Shown here one piece after another: positions 27,592 to 40,400 of a DNA stretch of 64,000 nucleotides (position 1 is the stretch's first letter; every line of letters starts with the position of its first letter). The DNA is taken from positions 6,793,501-6,857,500 of the forward strand of contig NZ_CP133671.1 in the NCBI RefSeq assembly GCF_031326345.1, read 5' to 3'. This stretch comes from Aureispira sp. CCB-E. GTDB taxonomy: Bacteria; Bacteroidota; Bacteroidia; Chitinophagales; Saprospiraceae. The notes beneath the pieces are model-generated. The model ran no database searches, was not told the DNA's origin, and saw only the letters and a program-made list of their open reading frames with translations. The translations under genes were made by a program, and so were the position numbers.

Positions 27592-27626
27592 TCAAAAATG
27601 ACTGCCAACAAATTGTTGGCAGTCAT
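27592..27626 (-). terminator. Terminator of the adhesin/SprF/PorE-like operon
   Basis: ATGACTGCCAACAA (27598-27611) and TTGTTGGCAGTCAT (27613-27626) form a near-perfect 14-bp stem. On the minus strand TTTTT follows. It sits about 60 bases past the stop of the PorE-like gene. Confidence 0.85.
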
Positions 27627-27684
27627 CTTCATCATTATTATACTTGTTACACCAAATCACTTGAACACCAAGTGGAAAAAAACT

Positions 27685-30339
27685 TTAATTTCTTTTAGGG
27701 TCCACTCGTGTAGGTTCATTATTTTGATAATAAACTTTGATGTATTCAGCTTGGTCAAAAGACGTAATTAGCACTTCTGTACGTCGGTTGCGTTGATGTT
27801 CGTATTCATTACAATCAACATTATCCTTACAATTGTTCTGAAGGCGATTTTCTCCATACCCAATAGCATTTATTCTATTAGCAGCAATTCCTTTTCGAAC
27901 CAAATACTCTTTGGCAGATTTTGCTCTATTCTCTGACAATTGCTTGTTGTATTTATCCGTTCCTCGGCTATCTGTATGTGATGACAATTCAATTTTCATA
28001 CTAGGAAATTGCTGCATCAAGGCTGCCAAGCGATCCAAATCAGGAGAAGCATCGTCTCGGATATAATATTTATCAAAATCATAAAAAATATCCCTCATTT
28101 GAATGATGTCTCCTTCCTTTAAGCTTTCTGTTATCGTCTGTCCAGCAATGGTAATTGGTTCTCCTAGTTTGTCAAACCCTGGCGTCATCAACAATTCAGT
28201 TACAACAGGCTTACAATCTTCGGCTTTTACTAAAGAAAGAATCTTATTGGAGCCTATGAAGTTATTTTTGCGTGCTTTTACCACATAGTCGCACCCACAT
28301 TCCAATGGAAAAGCAAATAATCCTGTTTTGTCTACTGTAATGACAGACTCTTCTCCTGTGCAACGATCTAATAAAGTAACTTCTGTTCTAGGCAATGGAC
28401 GGTTGTACTCCTTATTTAAGACCACTCCTGTTACATAAGGTTGTCCTTTGGGCAATGGCTTTCCGTCTGGGCCTCTCAAACTACTAGGGTCTATGTTATA
28501 ATTAGGATTACTGCCATTTGGATTAATCGTACCATTAGGGTTGTTAGGATCATTTGGGTTATTGGAATTGTTCGAATTATTGGAATTCCAAGAGTTTGCA
28601 TAGACATCTGTTCCTTTACTCATACCTACACAAAATTCCTCAAGTTCAATATCCGCAGGCATCAAGAAGTATTCTTGCACCTCCAAATACCCCTCTTTTT
28701 TCACTTCAAAAACATACTCTTGACTGGCATATAAACTGTATAAGAAAGTTCCTTCATCATCGGTTTCATACACTTCACCTTTTTCTTCATTTAATCCTTC
28801 GATCCAATCCTCGTCACCTTTCAACTGAATGACATATTCATTGGATCCCTCTCGGACAGGGGTAAGGCTTAATATAATATTCTGCCCGTTTTTAATTCCT
28901 ATTTTTTCACGCAAATCATCCGACAAAGTAGCAGAGTTAGCTTTACGAATCGTTACAGTAGCCCCTTCTATTCTGGCGTTCGTAGCCTTGTCATAAACAC
29001 AAATTTCAATTGGCATCAAAGGCTTTGGTTTAACTGATTCTAAAGAAGCTTCATTCAATTGAAAATGATAAATATCATCTTGTCCCTTTCCTCCTAAACG
29101 ATTACTCGTTAAATACCCTTCTGTACCTTCTGGATTTAAAATAAACCCAAAGTCATCGTGTGGAGAATTAAAAGGTACCCCTATGTTCATCGGAAAAGAC
29201 CATTTGGTCAAGGTATCATTTCCCATTGACATTGCCATAAACAAATCTAAGCCCCCTACACCTCCATGACCATTAGAGGAAAAATACAAACGTCCATCTG
29301 CATAAATATAAGGGAACACTTCATCGCCTGCGGTATTAATATCTGGTCCTAAATTAACAGGTGTTGTCCAGTTATTGCCTACCCAATAGCTCACATATAA
29401 ATCCATTCCTCCTTGACTGTTCTCTCCTTCGCTACTAGAAAAAACCATAACACGTTCATCAGCCGATAATGCTGGATGACAAACATCAATGTTGTCATCG
29501 TTAAAAGGCAATTCTGTTACTTCTTTCCACAATCCTTTTTTGAGAACAGCGGAATAAATCTTTAATTTGGTAATTCTGTCCTTGCTTTTCCCACGCTTTC
29601 CATTTTGATAATTATTGCGAGTAAAAAATACTCGCTGCTCATCATCCGTAAAAGTAACTGGTCCTTCATGAAATTTTGTATTCAATTGATCTGAGAAGGT
29701 GCTAGGTTCTGAAAATCGAGTACCATTTAAAGGTGCATAATACAAATCCATACAATTTTCATTCAACCACTGATCTACTTTTTCTAAAGAAGCCATCTTT
29801 CTGGTAGAAACAAATACTAGCCCATCTTGATAATACATAGGACTAAAATCTAAGTTAGCTGTATTTAATTCCTCTACATTTCGAAGTTTTACAGCTCCTT
29901 TGGCTTTGAAATCAGCAACTTGATTACAAGCTTCGTATCCTTCTATTGCTCGCTCATCTTCTACTGTAATTTGATCTGCCTTTAAAGCCTGATGGCACTT
30001 TTTGTACTCCTCTCCTGCCTTAAAATAATAGCCATTGGCTTGCAAAGCTTGTGCGTAATACAACCTATATAGCGGCGTATCATCTCCTTGCTCAATTAAA
30101 GTGCGGTAAATCTTCTCTGCATTTTTAAAATCCCCTACTTTGCGATAGCTTACCCCTAATTTAGATAATGTCTCTCTATCGTACTTAGTCCATTCTCCGC
30201 CTCCCATCAGGGCAATATATTCTGCATACCCTAGGTTTTTGAAGTACCGCTCCGCTTTAGCACTATTTCCTTTTGTTTTTTGCGCCCATACTGGTTGCCA
30301 ACAGTATATCAACACAACAATAAGTATACTATATTTCAT
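27685..30339 (-). CDS. PorE-like OmpA-family protein (TPR, PD40, carboxypeptidase-regulatory, OmpA)
   Basis: The protein is 884 residues with a signal peptide (about 1-19). Domain order: TPR-like helices (about 25-140), PD40/WD40-type beta-propeller (about 155-425; VFVSTRKMASL, LYFSSNGHGGVGGLDLFMAM), a first regulatory-type beta domain (about 437-560), an Asn/Pro-rich linker near 585-615, a second carboxypeptidase-regulatory-like domain (about 633-697) and a C-terminal OmpA domain (about 750-865; SSHTDSRGTDKYNKQLSENR). This order matches PorE of the T9SS, which links the trans-envelope complex to peptidoglycan. It is the last gene of the giant adhesin-SprF cluster (96 bases after SprF), so it probably anchors that surface system to the cell wall. 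Whether it is the genome's housekeeping PorE or a dedicated paralogue cannot be told. Confidence 0.85.
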   Translation of the reverse strand: MKYSILIVVLIYCWQPVWAQKTKGNSAKAERYFKNLGYAEYIALMGGGEWTKYDRETLSKLGVSYRKVGDFKNAEKIYRTLIEQGDDTPLYRLYYAQALQANGYYFKAGEEYKKCHQALKADQITVEDERAIEGYEACNQVADFKAKGAVKLRNVEELNTANLDFSPMYYQDGLVFVSTRKMASLEKVDQWLNENCMDLYYAPLNGTRFSEPSTFSDQLNTKFHEGPVTFTDDEQRVFFTRNNYQNGKRGKSKDRITKLKIYSAVLKKGLWKEVTELPFNDDNIDVCHPALSADERVMVFSSSEGENSQGGMDLYVSYWVGNNWTTPVNLGPDINTAGDEVFPYIYADGRLYFSSNGHGGVGGLDLFMAMSMGNDTLTKWSFPMNIGVPFNSPHDDFGFILNPEGTEGYLTSNRLGGKGQDDIYHFQLNEASLESVKPKPLMPIEICVYDKATNARIEGATVTIRKANSATLSDDLREKIGIKNGQNIILSLTPVREGSNEYVIQLKGDEDWIEGLNEEKGEVYETDDEGTFLYSLYASQEYVFEVKKEGYLEVQEYFLMPADIELEEFCVGMSKGTDVYANSWNSNNSNNSNNPNDPNNPNGTINPNGSNPNYNIDPSSLRGPDGKPLPKGQPYVTGVVLNKEYNRPLPRTEVTLLDRCTGEESVITVDKTGLFAFPLECGCDYVVKARKNNFIGSNKILSLVKAEDCKPVVTELLMTPGFDKLGEPITIAGQTITESLKEGDIIQMRDIFYDFDKYYIRDDASPDLDRLAALMQQFPSMKIELSSHTDSRGTDKYNKQLSENRAKSAKEYLVRKGIAANRINAIGYGENRLQNNCKDNVDCNEYEHQRNRRTEVLITSFDQAEYIKVYYQNNEPTRVDPKRN

Positions 30340-30434
30340 GCTTAATAATTTTAATTTTAACTAACATAGTTTTAATTGGTAGTTAGCTACCCTACTACAA
30401 TTGTTTAATCATTAGACTACTAAAAGATTGTTTT

Positions 30435-31361
30435 TTAGAAAAAGCGAGGATTGTGTAATCGCTTGCCTTTCATACAACAAAAACAGTACTCTAACATCAC
30501 CTCTATACTTCCCGCATTGTATTGTTGTAAAGGAGTTAAGGTAAAATCATACGCAGCTGAAATAGTAAATTGAGGAACTATTCTCCACTGGATCAACCCA
30601 TCTATAGAATCCCCAACTCGATACGTAACCCCTACCAATACTTTTTCGAAAAAGACAAAACTCAAATTTATATCCGCATCAAAAGGCGTGTCAGGAACAT
30701 ATTTAAGCAATACATTGGGTTGAATACGCACATTTTTAGCAATTTCAAAAGAAGCTCCTCCCATCAAAAAATAATGCTGTTCTAACTCTGGCTCAATAGA
30801 CGAATTGGCATTGTTGTTAAAGTCAATTCGATTTCTAAACAGTCGAGGCATTGAAAAACCAACATACCAATTGCGAGCCTGATAATATGCTCCCGCTCCG
30901 AAATTTGGCAAAACCTTACTGGACACAGCTGCAGGAACCGACTGATCAACTGTCTGTGTTAATTTGGCATTATCCCAACGAATTGTCATGTAAGAGACTG
31001 TACCTCTTAAGCCTAAACTCAAAAAAGATTCGTTCTTAAATCGAATTCGATAAGCGTAACTCAAGTCAAAGTTCCAACGATCGGTCAAACCAATTCTATC
31101 GTTGGTTATAGACAATCCTAGCCCCATTCGACGTTTCCATACAGGCGCATGGATGTTTAGAGTTGCTGTTTGAGGTGCTCCATCTATTCCCATCCATTGG
31201 TTTCGATAAATAGCAGCAATACACAGCGCTTTCTTGCTTCCCGCATAAGCAGGATTAAAATATAATTTATTAAACATGAACTGCGTATACTGAGCATCTT
31301 GTTGCGCCCATACACCTACACTAGTCCAGACCAAAACAATAACTAAAATCAATCTAAGCAT
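30435..31361 (-). CDS. PorP/SprF family T9SS outer-membrane protein
   Basis: The 308-residue protein has a signal peptide (LILVIVLVWTSVGVWAQ) followed by the family signature QYTQFMFNKLYFNPAYAGS and YRNQWMGIDGAPQT. The rest is a beta-barrel pattern of alternating residues. SprF/PorP proteins are outer-membrane partners needed for secretion or surface attachment of type B T9SS cargo. In Flavobacterium johnsoniae sprF lies just downstream of the adhesin gene sprB and is required for its export. The same order is seen here, 69 bases after the giant adhesin, so this protein most likely serves that adhesin. The last residues, CCMKGKRLHNPRFF, form a short polar tail. Confidence 0.92.
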   Translation of the reverse strand: MLRLILVIVLVWTSVGVWAQQDAQYTQFMFNKLYFNPAYAGSKKALCIAAIYRNQWMGIDGAPQTATLNIHAPVWKRRMGLGLSITNDRIGLTDRWNFDLSYAYRIRFKNESFLSLGLRGTVSYMTIRWDNAKLTQTVDQSVPAAVSSKVLPNFGAGAYYQARNWYVGFSMPRLFRNRIDFNNNANSSIEPELEQHYFLMGGASFEIAKNVRIQPNVLLKYVPDTPFDADINLSFVFFEKVLVGVTYRVGDSIDGLIQWRIVPQFTISAAYDFTLTPLQQYNAGSIEVMLEYCFCCMKGKRLHNPRFF

Positions 31362-31396
31362 GATTCTTATTTTTTATTTTTTATTTTTTATAAAGA

Positions 31397-31419
31397 CTAG
31401 TGAGATTCAATCTCACTAG
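31397..31419. terminator. Intra-operon hairpin between adhesin and SprF genes
   Basis: CTAGTGAGATT (31397-31407) and AATCTCACTAG (31409-31419) pair over 11 bp. On the transcribed minus strand only TCTTTATA follows, so it is a weak terminator. Partial read-through or mRNA end protection would give more adhesin mRNA than SprF/PorE mRNA. Confidence 0.55.
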
Positions 31420-31430
31420 CTTTTTTTCTC

Positions 31431-34400
31431 TTATCGTCTTACTTCAACAAAACCTTGGAAACGCTGGCCGTCTGCTAATTCCATAATATAGAAATAAGTT
31501 GCATCTGGCACAGGAACACCATTATGAGTTCCTCCCCAATCGTTTTTATAATTATCATTCTCGTACATCAGATCTCCCCAACGATTATAAACAGCAAACT
31601 TAGTTCCTTCCAAACCATCTAAACAAGGTACAATGAAAGTCTCATTAGCATCGTCATTATTAGGTGTAATCATATTCGGGAAGTTGCATTCCGTCCCACC
31701 TTGCACATCTATTGTAACCAAAGCGGTATCACAGTAAATAGCTGGACAATTCGGATTACACAGTTGATAAATAAAACGTTGATCTACTAAGACATCTTGC
31801 AAAAACAAATCAAATTCACCTGTTCCCAAATTATCTAGTGTACCGCTAGCGATGGATTCTGATATTGTAATTACCCAATTATTATTCAGCCCATCATTCG
31901 GAGTAACATCAATCGTATTACCATTGCTATTATAAATAACTACAAAACTATCGGCATTAGCAATTGGTGCAGAATCCATCGTAATCACTATCGTGTCTGA
32001 AGAGTAGTCTCTACAAGCACCGTTTGACAAGGTCCAAATAAATTCATTTGACCCTAGACTTAAGTTTAACAACTCTGTTCTAGTACTTGGAGGTGTCACA
32101 ATAGTTGCCGTCGTTGTTGTTGTCCACATTCCTGTCCCTATACTTGGTGCTGTTGCACTAACAATCGCCGTATCAATTCCACAGATGACAAAATCTTCTC
32201 CTGCATAGGCAGCATCTGTAGGTAAAGTACTTACTTGAACAATTACTTGATCCCTATCATAATCTCGACAAGGTCCATTCGATACCGACCAAGTAAAGGT
32301 GTAGGTAGAATCTAGTTGTAGCCCTGTTGCCGTAGTCATCGCTGCATTAGGATCTGTAATAACAACCCCTGCACTAGATTGATTAAACGGCTGTGTCCAA
32401 CGACCTGTAGCTACATTCGGCGCTATTGCCATCAGTTGTGCTGTATCCTCGTTACAAAGATTAATATCTAAACCTGCATTGGCAGTATCTACCGAGAAGG
32501 TTGGCGTGACGATAATCAATATAGTGTCTATAGAATAATCTGCACAGCTTCCATTACTCAACGACCAATAAAACGCTACCGTATCTGTTGGTATATTTAC
32601 AATATTAGAATTACTCAATGTAGGATTTACGATAACTGCTGATGAATTACTAGACCAAACTCCTGTGCTAAAAATTGGATTGTTTGCATCCATTGTAACA
32701 GAATTACCAGTACACAAAACAATATCTGGACCAGCATAGGCTACCTCTGGAGGTAAAGCATTAATAGTATATTGAACGTCATCAGTGCTAAAGTTGGCAC
32801 ATCCAAAAGTGGACAATGTCCATGTGAAGGTGTACACTTGCCCTGCTTGAATTCCTGTTACAGAAGAATTAGGATTCGTAGGGTTCGTAATTACAATACC
32901 TTGACTCGCCTGCCCCGCAGATTGTGTCCAAATTCCAGTACTTGTTGTTGGAACTGCTGCTGATAACATAATCGAATCTACTCCACACAAAACTTCATCA
33001 TATCCTGCAAAAGCCAAGTCTGTACTTGCTGGTGAAATGATTACCGTAACAGAGTCTACAGAATAATCAACACAGGCTCCATTTGACAAGGTCCAATAGT
33101 AAGTGGTTGTGTCTTCTGCTATATTTACGACCAAAGAATTAGGATCAACAGGTGTCACAATTGTAGCGGTGTCATTGGTTGTCCAAAAACCTGTCCCTAT
33201 CGGCGGAGCTAGCCCATCTAATTGTACAGCGTTGCCTCCACACAAGATAGTATCTTCTCCTGCATAAGCAACATTGGTTGGCAAGACATCAATCGTAATT
33301 AATACCTGATCGGAAGAATAATCAACACAACCTCCATTCGTCAAGGTCCATGTAAAGGTGTAGGTTACCCCTGGCATTAAATTGCTCACAGTAGTTGCGG
33401 TATCTGTTGGATTATCTATTACAGCACCTAAACTTGCTTGCGAAGGCGTTTGTGACCAATAGCCACCTCCTACACTTGGTGCAGCAGCATTTAAGGTAAC
33501 AACACTTTGTGCGCAATACGCAGAATCTAAGCCTGCATCTGCCACATCTGAAGAAGGAGTTGTCACGGTGACAATGACGGTATCACTATCATAGTCTTGG
33601 CAAGTTCCATTACTCAATGTCCAGATAAAAATGTTTTGTCCAGCACTCAAACCAGAAACAGTTGAATTAGGTTGTGTTGGATTACTTATCGTAGCACTTG
33701 AAGTAGTAGTCCATAATCCCATCGCAACCGTAGGTACTGATGCAGCGAGGTTAGTGGTCGTTGCTACCCCACATAAATTAATATCATTTCCTGCAAAGGC
33801 ATTGTCTGGTGGTGTTGCATTAACCGATATTGTTGTAACATCACTAGAATAGTCTTGACAAGTTCCATTGCTCAACGTCCATGTAAAGGCATAGGTTGTT
33901 CCCGCATTTAGACCAACGACCTGTGTATTCGGATCATTTACGTCTACAATAACCACTCCTTGTGCCGCTTGTGCTGCTGTTTGTGACCATGTACCAAATC
34001 CAGAACTAGGCATTGTTGCCCCCAATGTCAACGCATTAACACTACAAACAACTTGATTGTTGCCTGCTTCTGCTGTATCTGTCGTTGTTGAAACGACTAC
34101 CAAAACACTATCTGTAGAATAATTCTGACAAGTCCCATTGCTTAATGTCCAAACAAAAACACTTGTATCTTGTGGCAAGTTAATGACCGTTGTATTTGCT
34201 AAAGTAGGATCAATGATCGTTGCTGACGAAGTACTGGTCCACATCCCTGTACCATATTGAGAAACAAAGGCATCTAGATTTGCCGTATTTTGATTACACA
34301 ATAAAATGTCTACTCCTGCATAAGCATTATCAGGAGGCGATACATCGACATTAATTTGAACCATATCTGTACTATAATCTGTACAATTTCCATTACTTAG

Positions 34401-37400
34401 CGTCCATGTAAAGGTATAATTATTTCCTTGCTGCAATCCTGTAACTGTCGTATTTGGATTCGTTGGATTCGTAATAACAATTCCTTGTCCTGCTTGACTA
34501 GCACTTTGTGTCCATTGTCCTGTTGCAGTACTTGGATTAGCAGCAGTTAGGGTAGCACTAGTTTGTCCACATAAGTTTTGATCTAGCCCTGCATCTGCTA
34601 CATCTGTGCTTGCTGGTGTTACCTCAACAACCATAGAATCAACTGAAAAATCTATACAAGCTCCGTTGCTCAATGTCCAATAGAAAGTACTTGTTCCTGT
34701 TGGCAAATTGTAAACTGCCGAGTTGGCTAGATTAGGGTTGGCAATAGTTGTTCCAGAGTTGGTTGTCCAGAAACCAGTAGCACTATTTGGTGGCGTAGCA
34801 TCTAAAGTCGTCGTGAAACTATTACAAAGATTGATGTCATTTCCTGCAAACGCTGCGGTGCTTGGTACCTGATCAACGATTGCTGTAGTAGTACTTGAAG
34901 CAGCACTTGAACAAGAATTGAGAGTTGTGATAACATAATAGTCGCCAGCATCTGCCACAGTAGCCCCAACTATCGTTAAAGTCTGTCCTGTTCCAACTGA
35001 CACGTTAGAAGCATTAAACCATTCATAGGTCGTTCCTGCTGCGCCAGCATTGGCTGACAAAACAATATTACTTCCTTCACAAATAGGTGTATTATTAGAT
35101 ACAATCAAAGGTGTAGTTGGTGTTGGATTAACAACAACTTGAAGACTCGTGTCTTCTGAACGACAACCATTCGCATCTATAACATACAAACTATATTTTC
35201 CTGAATCTACAACAGTAGCAGCATTAATTACAGTTGGACTTTGCTGGTTAGAACTAAAACCATTGGGACCTGACCATACGTAAGCACTCGCATTTGTTGT
35301 TGTCGTTAAGACAATTGCATCTCCTTCACATACCGTAATATTTGACGGCACATTTGGAGTTGTTGGCGTTGGGTGCACCACTACAGTTGTCGCACCAGCA
35401 GCCGAAGTACAGCCATTAACAGTAATAACTAAGTAGAAAGTACTATCTGTTGTAATATTGTTAATCGTTGGATTTTGGCTTGTTGCAACTAAGATAGTTA
35501 GTGCAGCATCTGCATACCACTCATAAGTCGCACCACTTATAAATGAAGTTGATAAATTCACAGAACTTCCTCGACACACAGGTCCATTATTAAATACGGC
35601 TTGTGCTGCTGGAATACTGTGAATGGTTACAGATTCTGGGTTTGACAAAATAGACTGACAACCATTCGCATCCATCGTCATTAAAGCCCAATTTCCATCT
35701 TGGTAGAACGCATTAGATGGCAAAATAACCAACGTATTGACCGTTGTCAAAGTATCTGCACCATCAGGTGCCACCCATCGATAAGTTGTTGCGGTTGCAG
35801 TTGTACTTAGTACCAAACTATCTCCATCACAAATAGCGCTATTACTACTCAATACAGGTTGTACAGGATTTGGGTGTACACTAACTTGAACACTAGTATC
35901 TCCACTTGGACAACCATTCGCATCTATAATAAATAGAGTATAAGTTCCAGAATCTACCAAGCTTGCACTCACAACGGATGGATTTTGAAGATTGGATGTA
36001 AACCCATTCGGTCCTGTCCAATTATACCCTGCTGCGACTGTAGTAGTACTCAACACAATATTGTCTCCTTCACATACTGCAAAATCTGCTGGCACAGCTG
36101 GAGTAGCTGGAACAGGGTATGTGCTGACAGTAGTTGACCCCGCTAGAGAAGAACAACCATTTACAGTAACTACTATGTAGAAAGTACTGTCTGTTGTAAT
36201 ATTACTAATCGTAGGATTCTGATTAGTTGCCACTAAAGTAGTTAACGTAGCATCTGCATACCATGCATACATAGCACCACTAACAGTAGTTGTTGACAAT
36301 TGTGCAGTACCTCCTATACAAATAGGTCCATTATTAAAGGCTGCAGGAGTACTAGGTATTGGATTAATATCAATAGTAATGGTATTCGACTCTGAACGAC
36401 AGCCTGTAATCGTATCAATACAGATCATATACCAATCTCCTGACAAATAATTTGAATCTGTAGATGGAATATTGGTCGTACTTCCTATGGTCCAAAGGAC
36501 ATTATTTCCTCCTGGTGTTCCTAAAGTACTTTGACTATTTCCATTCGGTCCTATCCATTGTGATTGTCCACAATTCGTGCTAGAACTCAATGTCAATGTA
36601 TCTCCGAAGCAAATAGGACTATTGCTTGTAATCGTAGCAACAGGTGGGTTGGCATTTACTGTAACTTGTACAGAAGTATCCAAACTTTGGCATCCCCATG
36701 TATTGGTTACATATAGATGATAACTTCCTGCATCTACTAAAGTAGCATTCACAACACTTGGGCTTTGCAAATTAGACTGGAATCCATTGGGTCCTGTCCA
36801 AAAATAGCTGGTTGCATTCGTTGTTGTTGTTAATACAATTGCCTCTCCTTCACATACTGCAAAGTCCGCAGGCACATTTGGAGTAGCTGGAGTTGGATAA
36901 ATTCTAATGATCTCTTCAGCAGGCAATGACAGACATCCATCGATCCATACCACCAAACTATAAGCTCCTGTATCTTGAACAGTTGCATTAGGTAGTACCA
37001 AAGAAGGAACAAAAGTGGTATCCAAATTACCATTAGGTAAGGTCCATATATAACGCACGTCTGTTCCAAAATAAGCTTGAGTTGTTAATGTCAAATCATT
37101 AGTCCCTTCACAGAATGGAGCATTGTGTGCAATAGTAGGTGTTTGAGGCTTCGGATAAATGGTTACCTCAACCGTAGAAACAGCTTCACACCCTAACGAA
37201 TCCGTTACAGTCAAAATATAACTTCCTGCATTGAATGGATAAATATTTGGAATGACAGGATTCTCTAAATGAGAGGTAAATCCATTCGGTCCTGTCCACC
37301 AATAGGTTGCAATTGGTCCAACGGCATTCGCTTGCAAGAATAAAGTATCTAGTTGACACAATGGTGTATACGTTGGATTTGGTATTACTGGTGTTGGATT

Positions 37401-40400
37401 AACAACAATAGTTGTAGAGTCCGCCAATGAGGTACAACCGTTTATCGTCGCGACCACATAGTAGGTCTCAGAACTCATCATACTAGAAATGATGGGAGTT
37501 CTAGATGTAGAAATCAATGTTGTTAAAGTAGCATCACTGTACCAACGGTACGACGCTCCTGTTATAAACGTAGCACTCAATTCTCCATCTTCTCCAGCAC
37601 AGATTGGTCCATTATTAAACGCAGAAACAACTGGTATTGGATTTATCTCAATAGTAATAGTATTTGATTCAGAACGACAACCTGTAATCGTATCAATACA
37701 GATCATATACCAATCTCCTGATAAATAATTTACATCTGTAGACGGAATATTCGTAGTACTTCCTATTGTCCAGAGAACATTATTTCCTCCTGGTGTTCCT
37801 AAAGTACCACTGCTATTTCCATTTGGTCCTATCCACTGTGACTGACCGCAATTCGTGCTAGAACTCAAAGTCAATGTATCTCCGAAACAAACAGGACTAT
37901 TGCTTGTAATCGTAGCAATAGGTGGGTTACCATTTACTGTAACCGTTACCGTCGTATCACCACTCTCACAACCATTCCCATCTACAATCGACAAGGTATA
38001 TACGCCTGCATTCGATGCGGTCGCATTGGTGATTACTACTGGATTTTGAACGTTTGAGGTGAAACCATTCGGTCCACTCCAATTATAACCTGATGCTACC
38101 GTACTTGTACTCAATGTTATGTTATCTCCTTCACATACCGCAAAATTGGCGGGTACATTTGGTGTTGCTGGTGTTGGATGTACGATGACAGTTGTCGAAC
38201 CAGCTACAGAAGAACAGCCATTTACCGTCACTACTAAATACCAAGTCGTATCCGTGCTGATGTTAACAATCATCGGATTTTGAGCCGTAGACACTAAGCT
38301 CGTCAAACTAGAATCGCTGTACCAAGCATAACTAGCACCCGATACCGTGGCTGTACTCAAATTTGAATTCCCTCCCTCACAAACTGGTCCATCGTTAAAT
38401 ACCGCGGGTTGTGCTGGGTTCGCATTGATAACTACTGTCGCTACTGACGATGACATAGACGTACATCCTGATGCATTGGTTGTTACCAACATCCAATCAC
38501 CCGATTGATACAAGCTATTATTAGAACTTATTGACAAGATATTTGTCCCTGTTGTTATCCTTGATCCATCTGGCGCAATCCATTCATAACTCGTTGCCAA
38601 CGCTGTTGTACTCAATTCTAAAGTATCTCCAAAACAAATCGCAGAATTGCTGCTGAGTACAGGCGTCGCAGGTATTGAATCTACCGTAACCGTTACCGTC
38701 GTATCACCACTCTCACAACCATTCCCATCTACAATCGACAAGGTATATACGCCTGCATTCGATGTTGTCGCATTGGTAATCACTACTGGATTTTGAACGT
38801 TTGAGGTGAAACCATTCGGTCCACTCCAATTATAACCTGATGCTACCGTACTTGTACTCAATGTTATGTTATCTCCTTCACATACCGCAAAATTGGCGGG
38901 TACATTTGGTGTTGCTGGTGTTGGATATACGATGACAGTTGTCGAACCAGCTACAGAAGAACAACCATTTACCGTCACTACTAAATACCAAGTCGTATCC
39001 GTGCTGATGTTAACAATCATCGGATTTTGAGCCGTAGATACTAAGCTCGTCAAACTAGAATCGCTGTACCAAGCATAACTCGCACCCGATACCGTGGCTG
39101 TACTCAAATTTGAATTCCCTCCCTCACAAACTGGTCCATCGTTAAATACCGCGGGTTGTGCTGGGTTCGCATTGATAACTACTGTCGCTACTGACGATGA
39201 CATAGACGTACATCCTGATGCATTGGTTGTTACCAACATCCAATCACCCGATTGATACAAGCTATTATTAGAACTTATTGACAAGATATTTGTCCCTGTT
39301 GTTATCCTTGATCCATCTGGCGCAATCCATTCATAACTCGTTGCCAACGCTGTTGTACTCAATTCTAAAGTATCTCCAGAACAAATCGCAGAATTGCTGC
39401 TTAGTACAGGCGTCGCAGGTATTGAATCTACCGTAACCGTTACCGCCGTATCACCACTCTCACAACCATTTCCATCTATAATCGACAAGGTATATACGCC
39501 TGCATTCGATGTTGTCGCATTGGTGATTACTACTGGATTTTGAACGTTTGAGGTGAAACCATTCGGTCCACTCCAATTATAACCTGATGCTACCGTACTT
39601 GTACTCAATGTTATGTTATCTCCTTCACATACCGCAAAATTGGCGGGTACATTTGGTATTGCTGGTGTTGGATGTACGATGACAGTTGTCGAACCAGCTA
39701 CAGAAGAACAACCATTTACCGTCACTACTAAATACCAAGTCGTATCCGTGCTGATGTTAACAATCATCGGATTTTGAGCCGTAGACACTAAGCTCGTCAA
39801 ACTAGAATCGCTGTACCAAGCATAACTCGCACCCGATACCGTGGCTGTACTCAAATTTGAATTCCCTCCCTCACAAACTGGTCCATCGTTAAATACCGCA
39901 GGAGTGTCTGGATTGGCATTAATAATTACATTAATTGTATTCGATTCTGAGCGACACCCTGTTACAGTATCAATGCAGATCATATACCAATTTCCTGGCA
40001 AATAATTCGCATTGTTCATAGGTATACTTGTGGTACTCCCTATTGTCCATAATACGTTACTTCCGCCTGGTGTTCCTAAAGTACTTTGACTATTTCCATT
40101 GGGTCCTATCCATTGAGACTGACCACAACTTGTACTTGATGATAACACTAATGTATCACCAAAACAAATCGGACCATTACTAACTATATTAGGGACAGGA
40201 GGATTACTATTTACCCCCACTCGAACAGTTGTATCCGCAGAAACACAACCATTAGAATAAGTCACTACCAAACGATAAATACCCGAATCAATTAAAGAGG
40301 CATTGGTGATTGCTGCTGGATTCTGTAAGTTAGATGTAAAACCATTTGGTCCTGTCCAGCTATAGCTAGCTGCTATTGTTGTTGTTCCCAATATAATATC

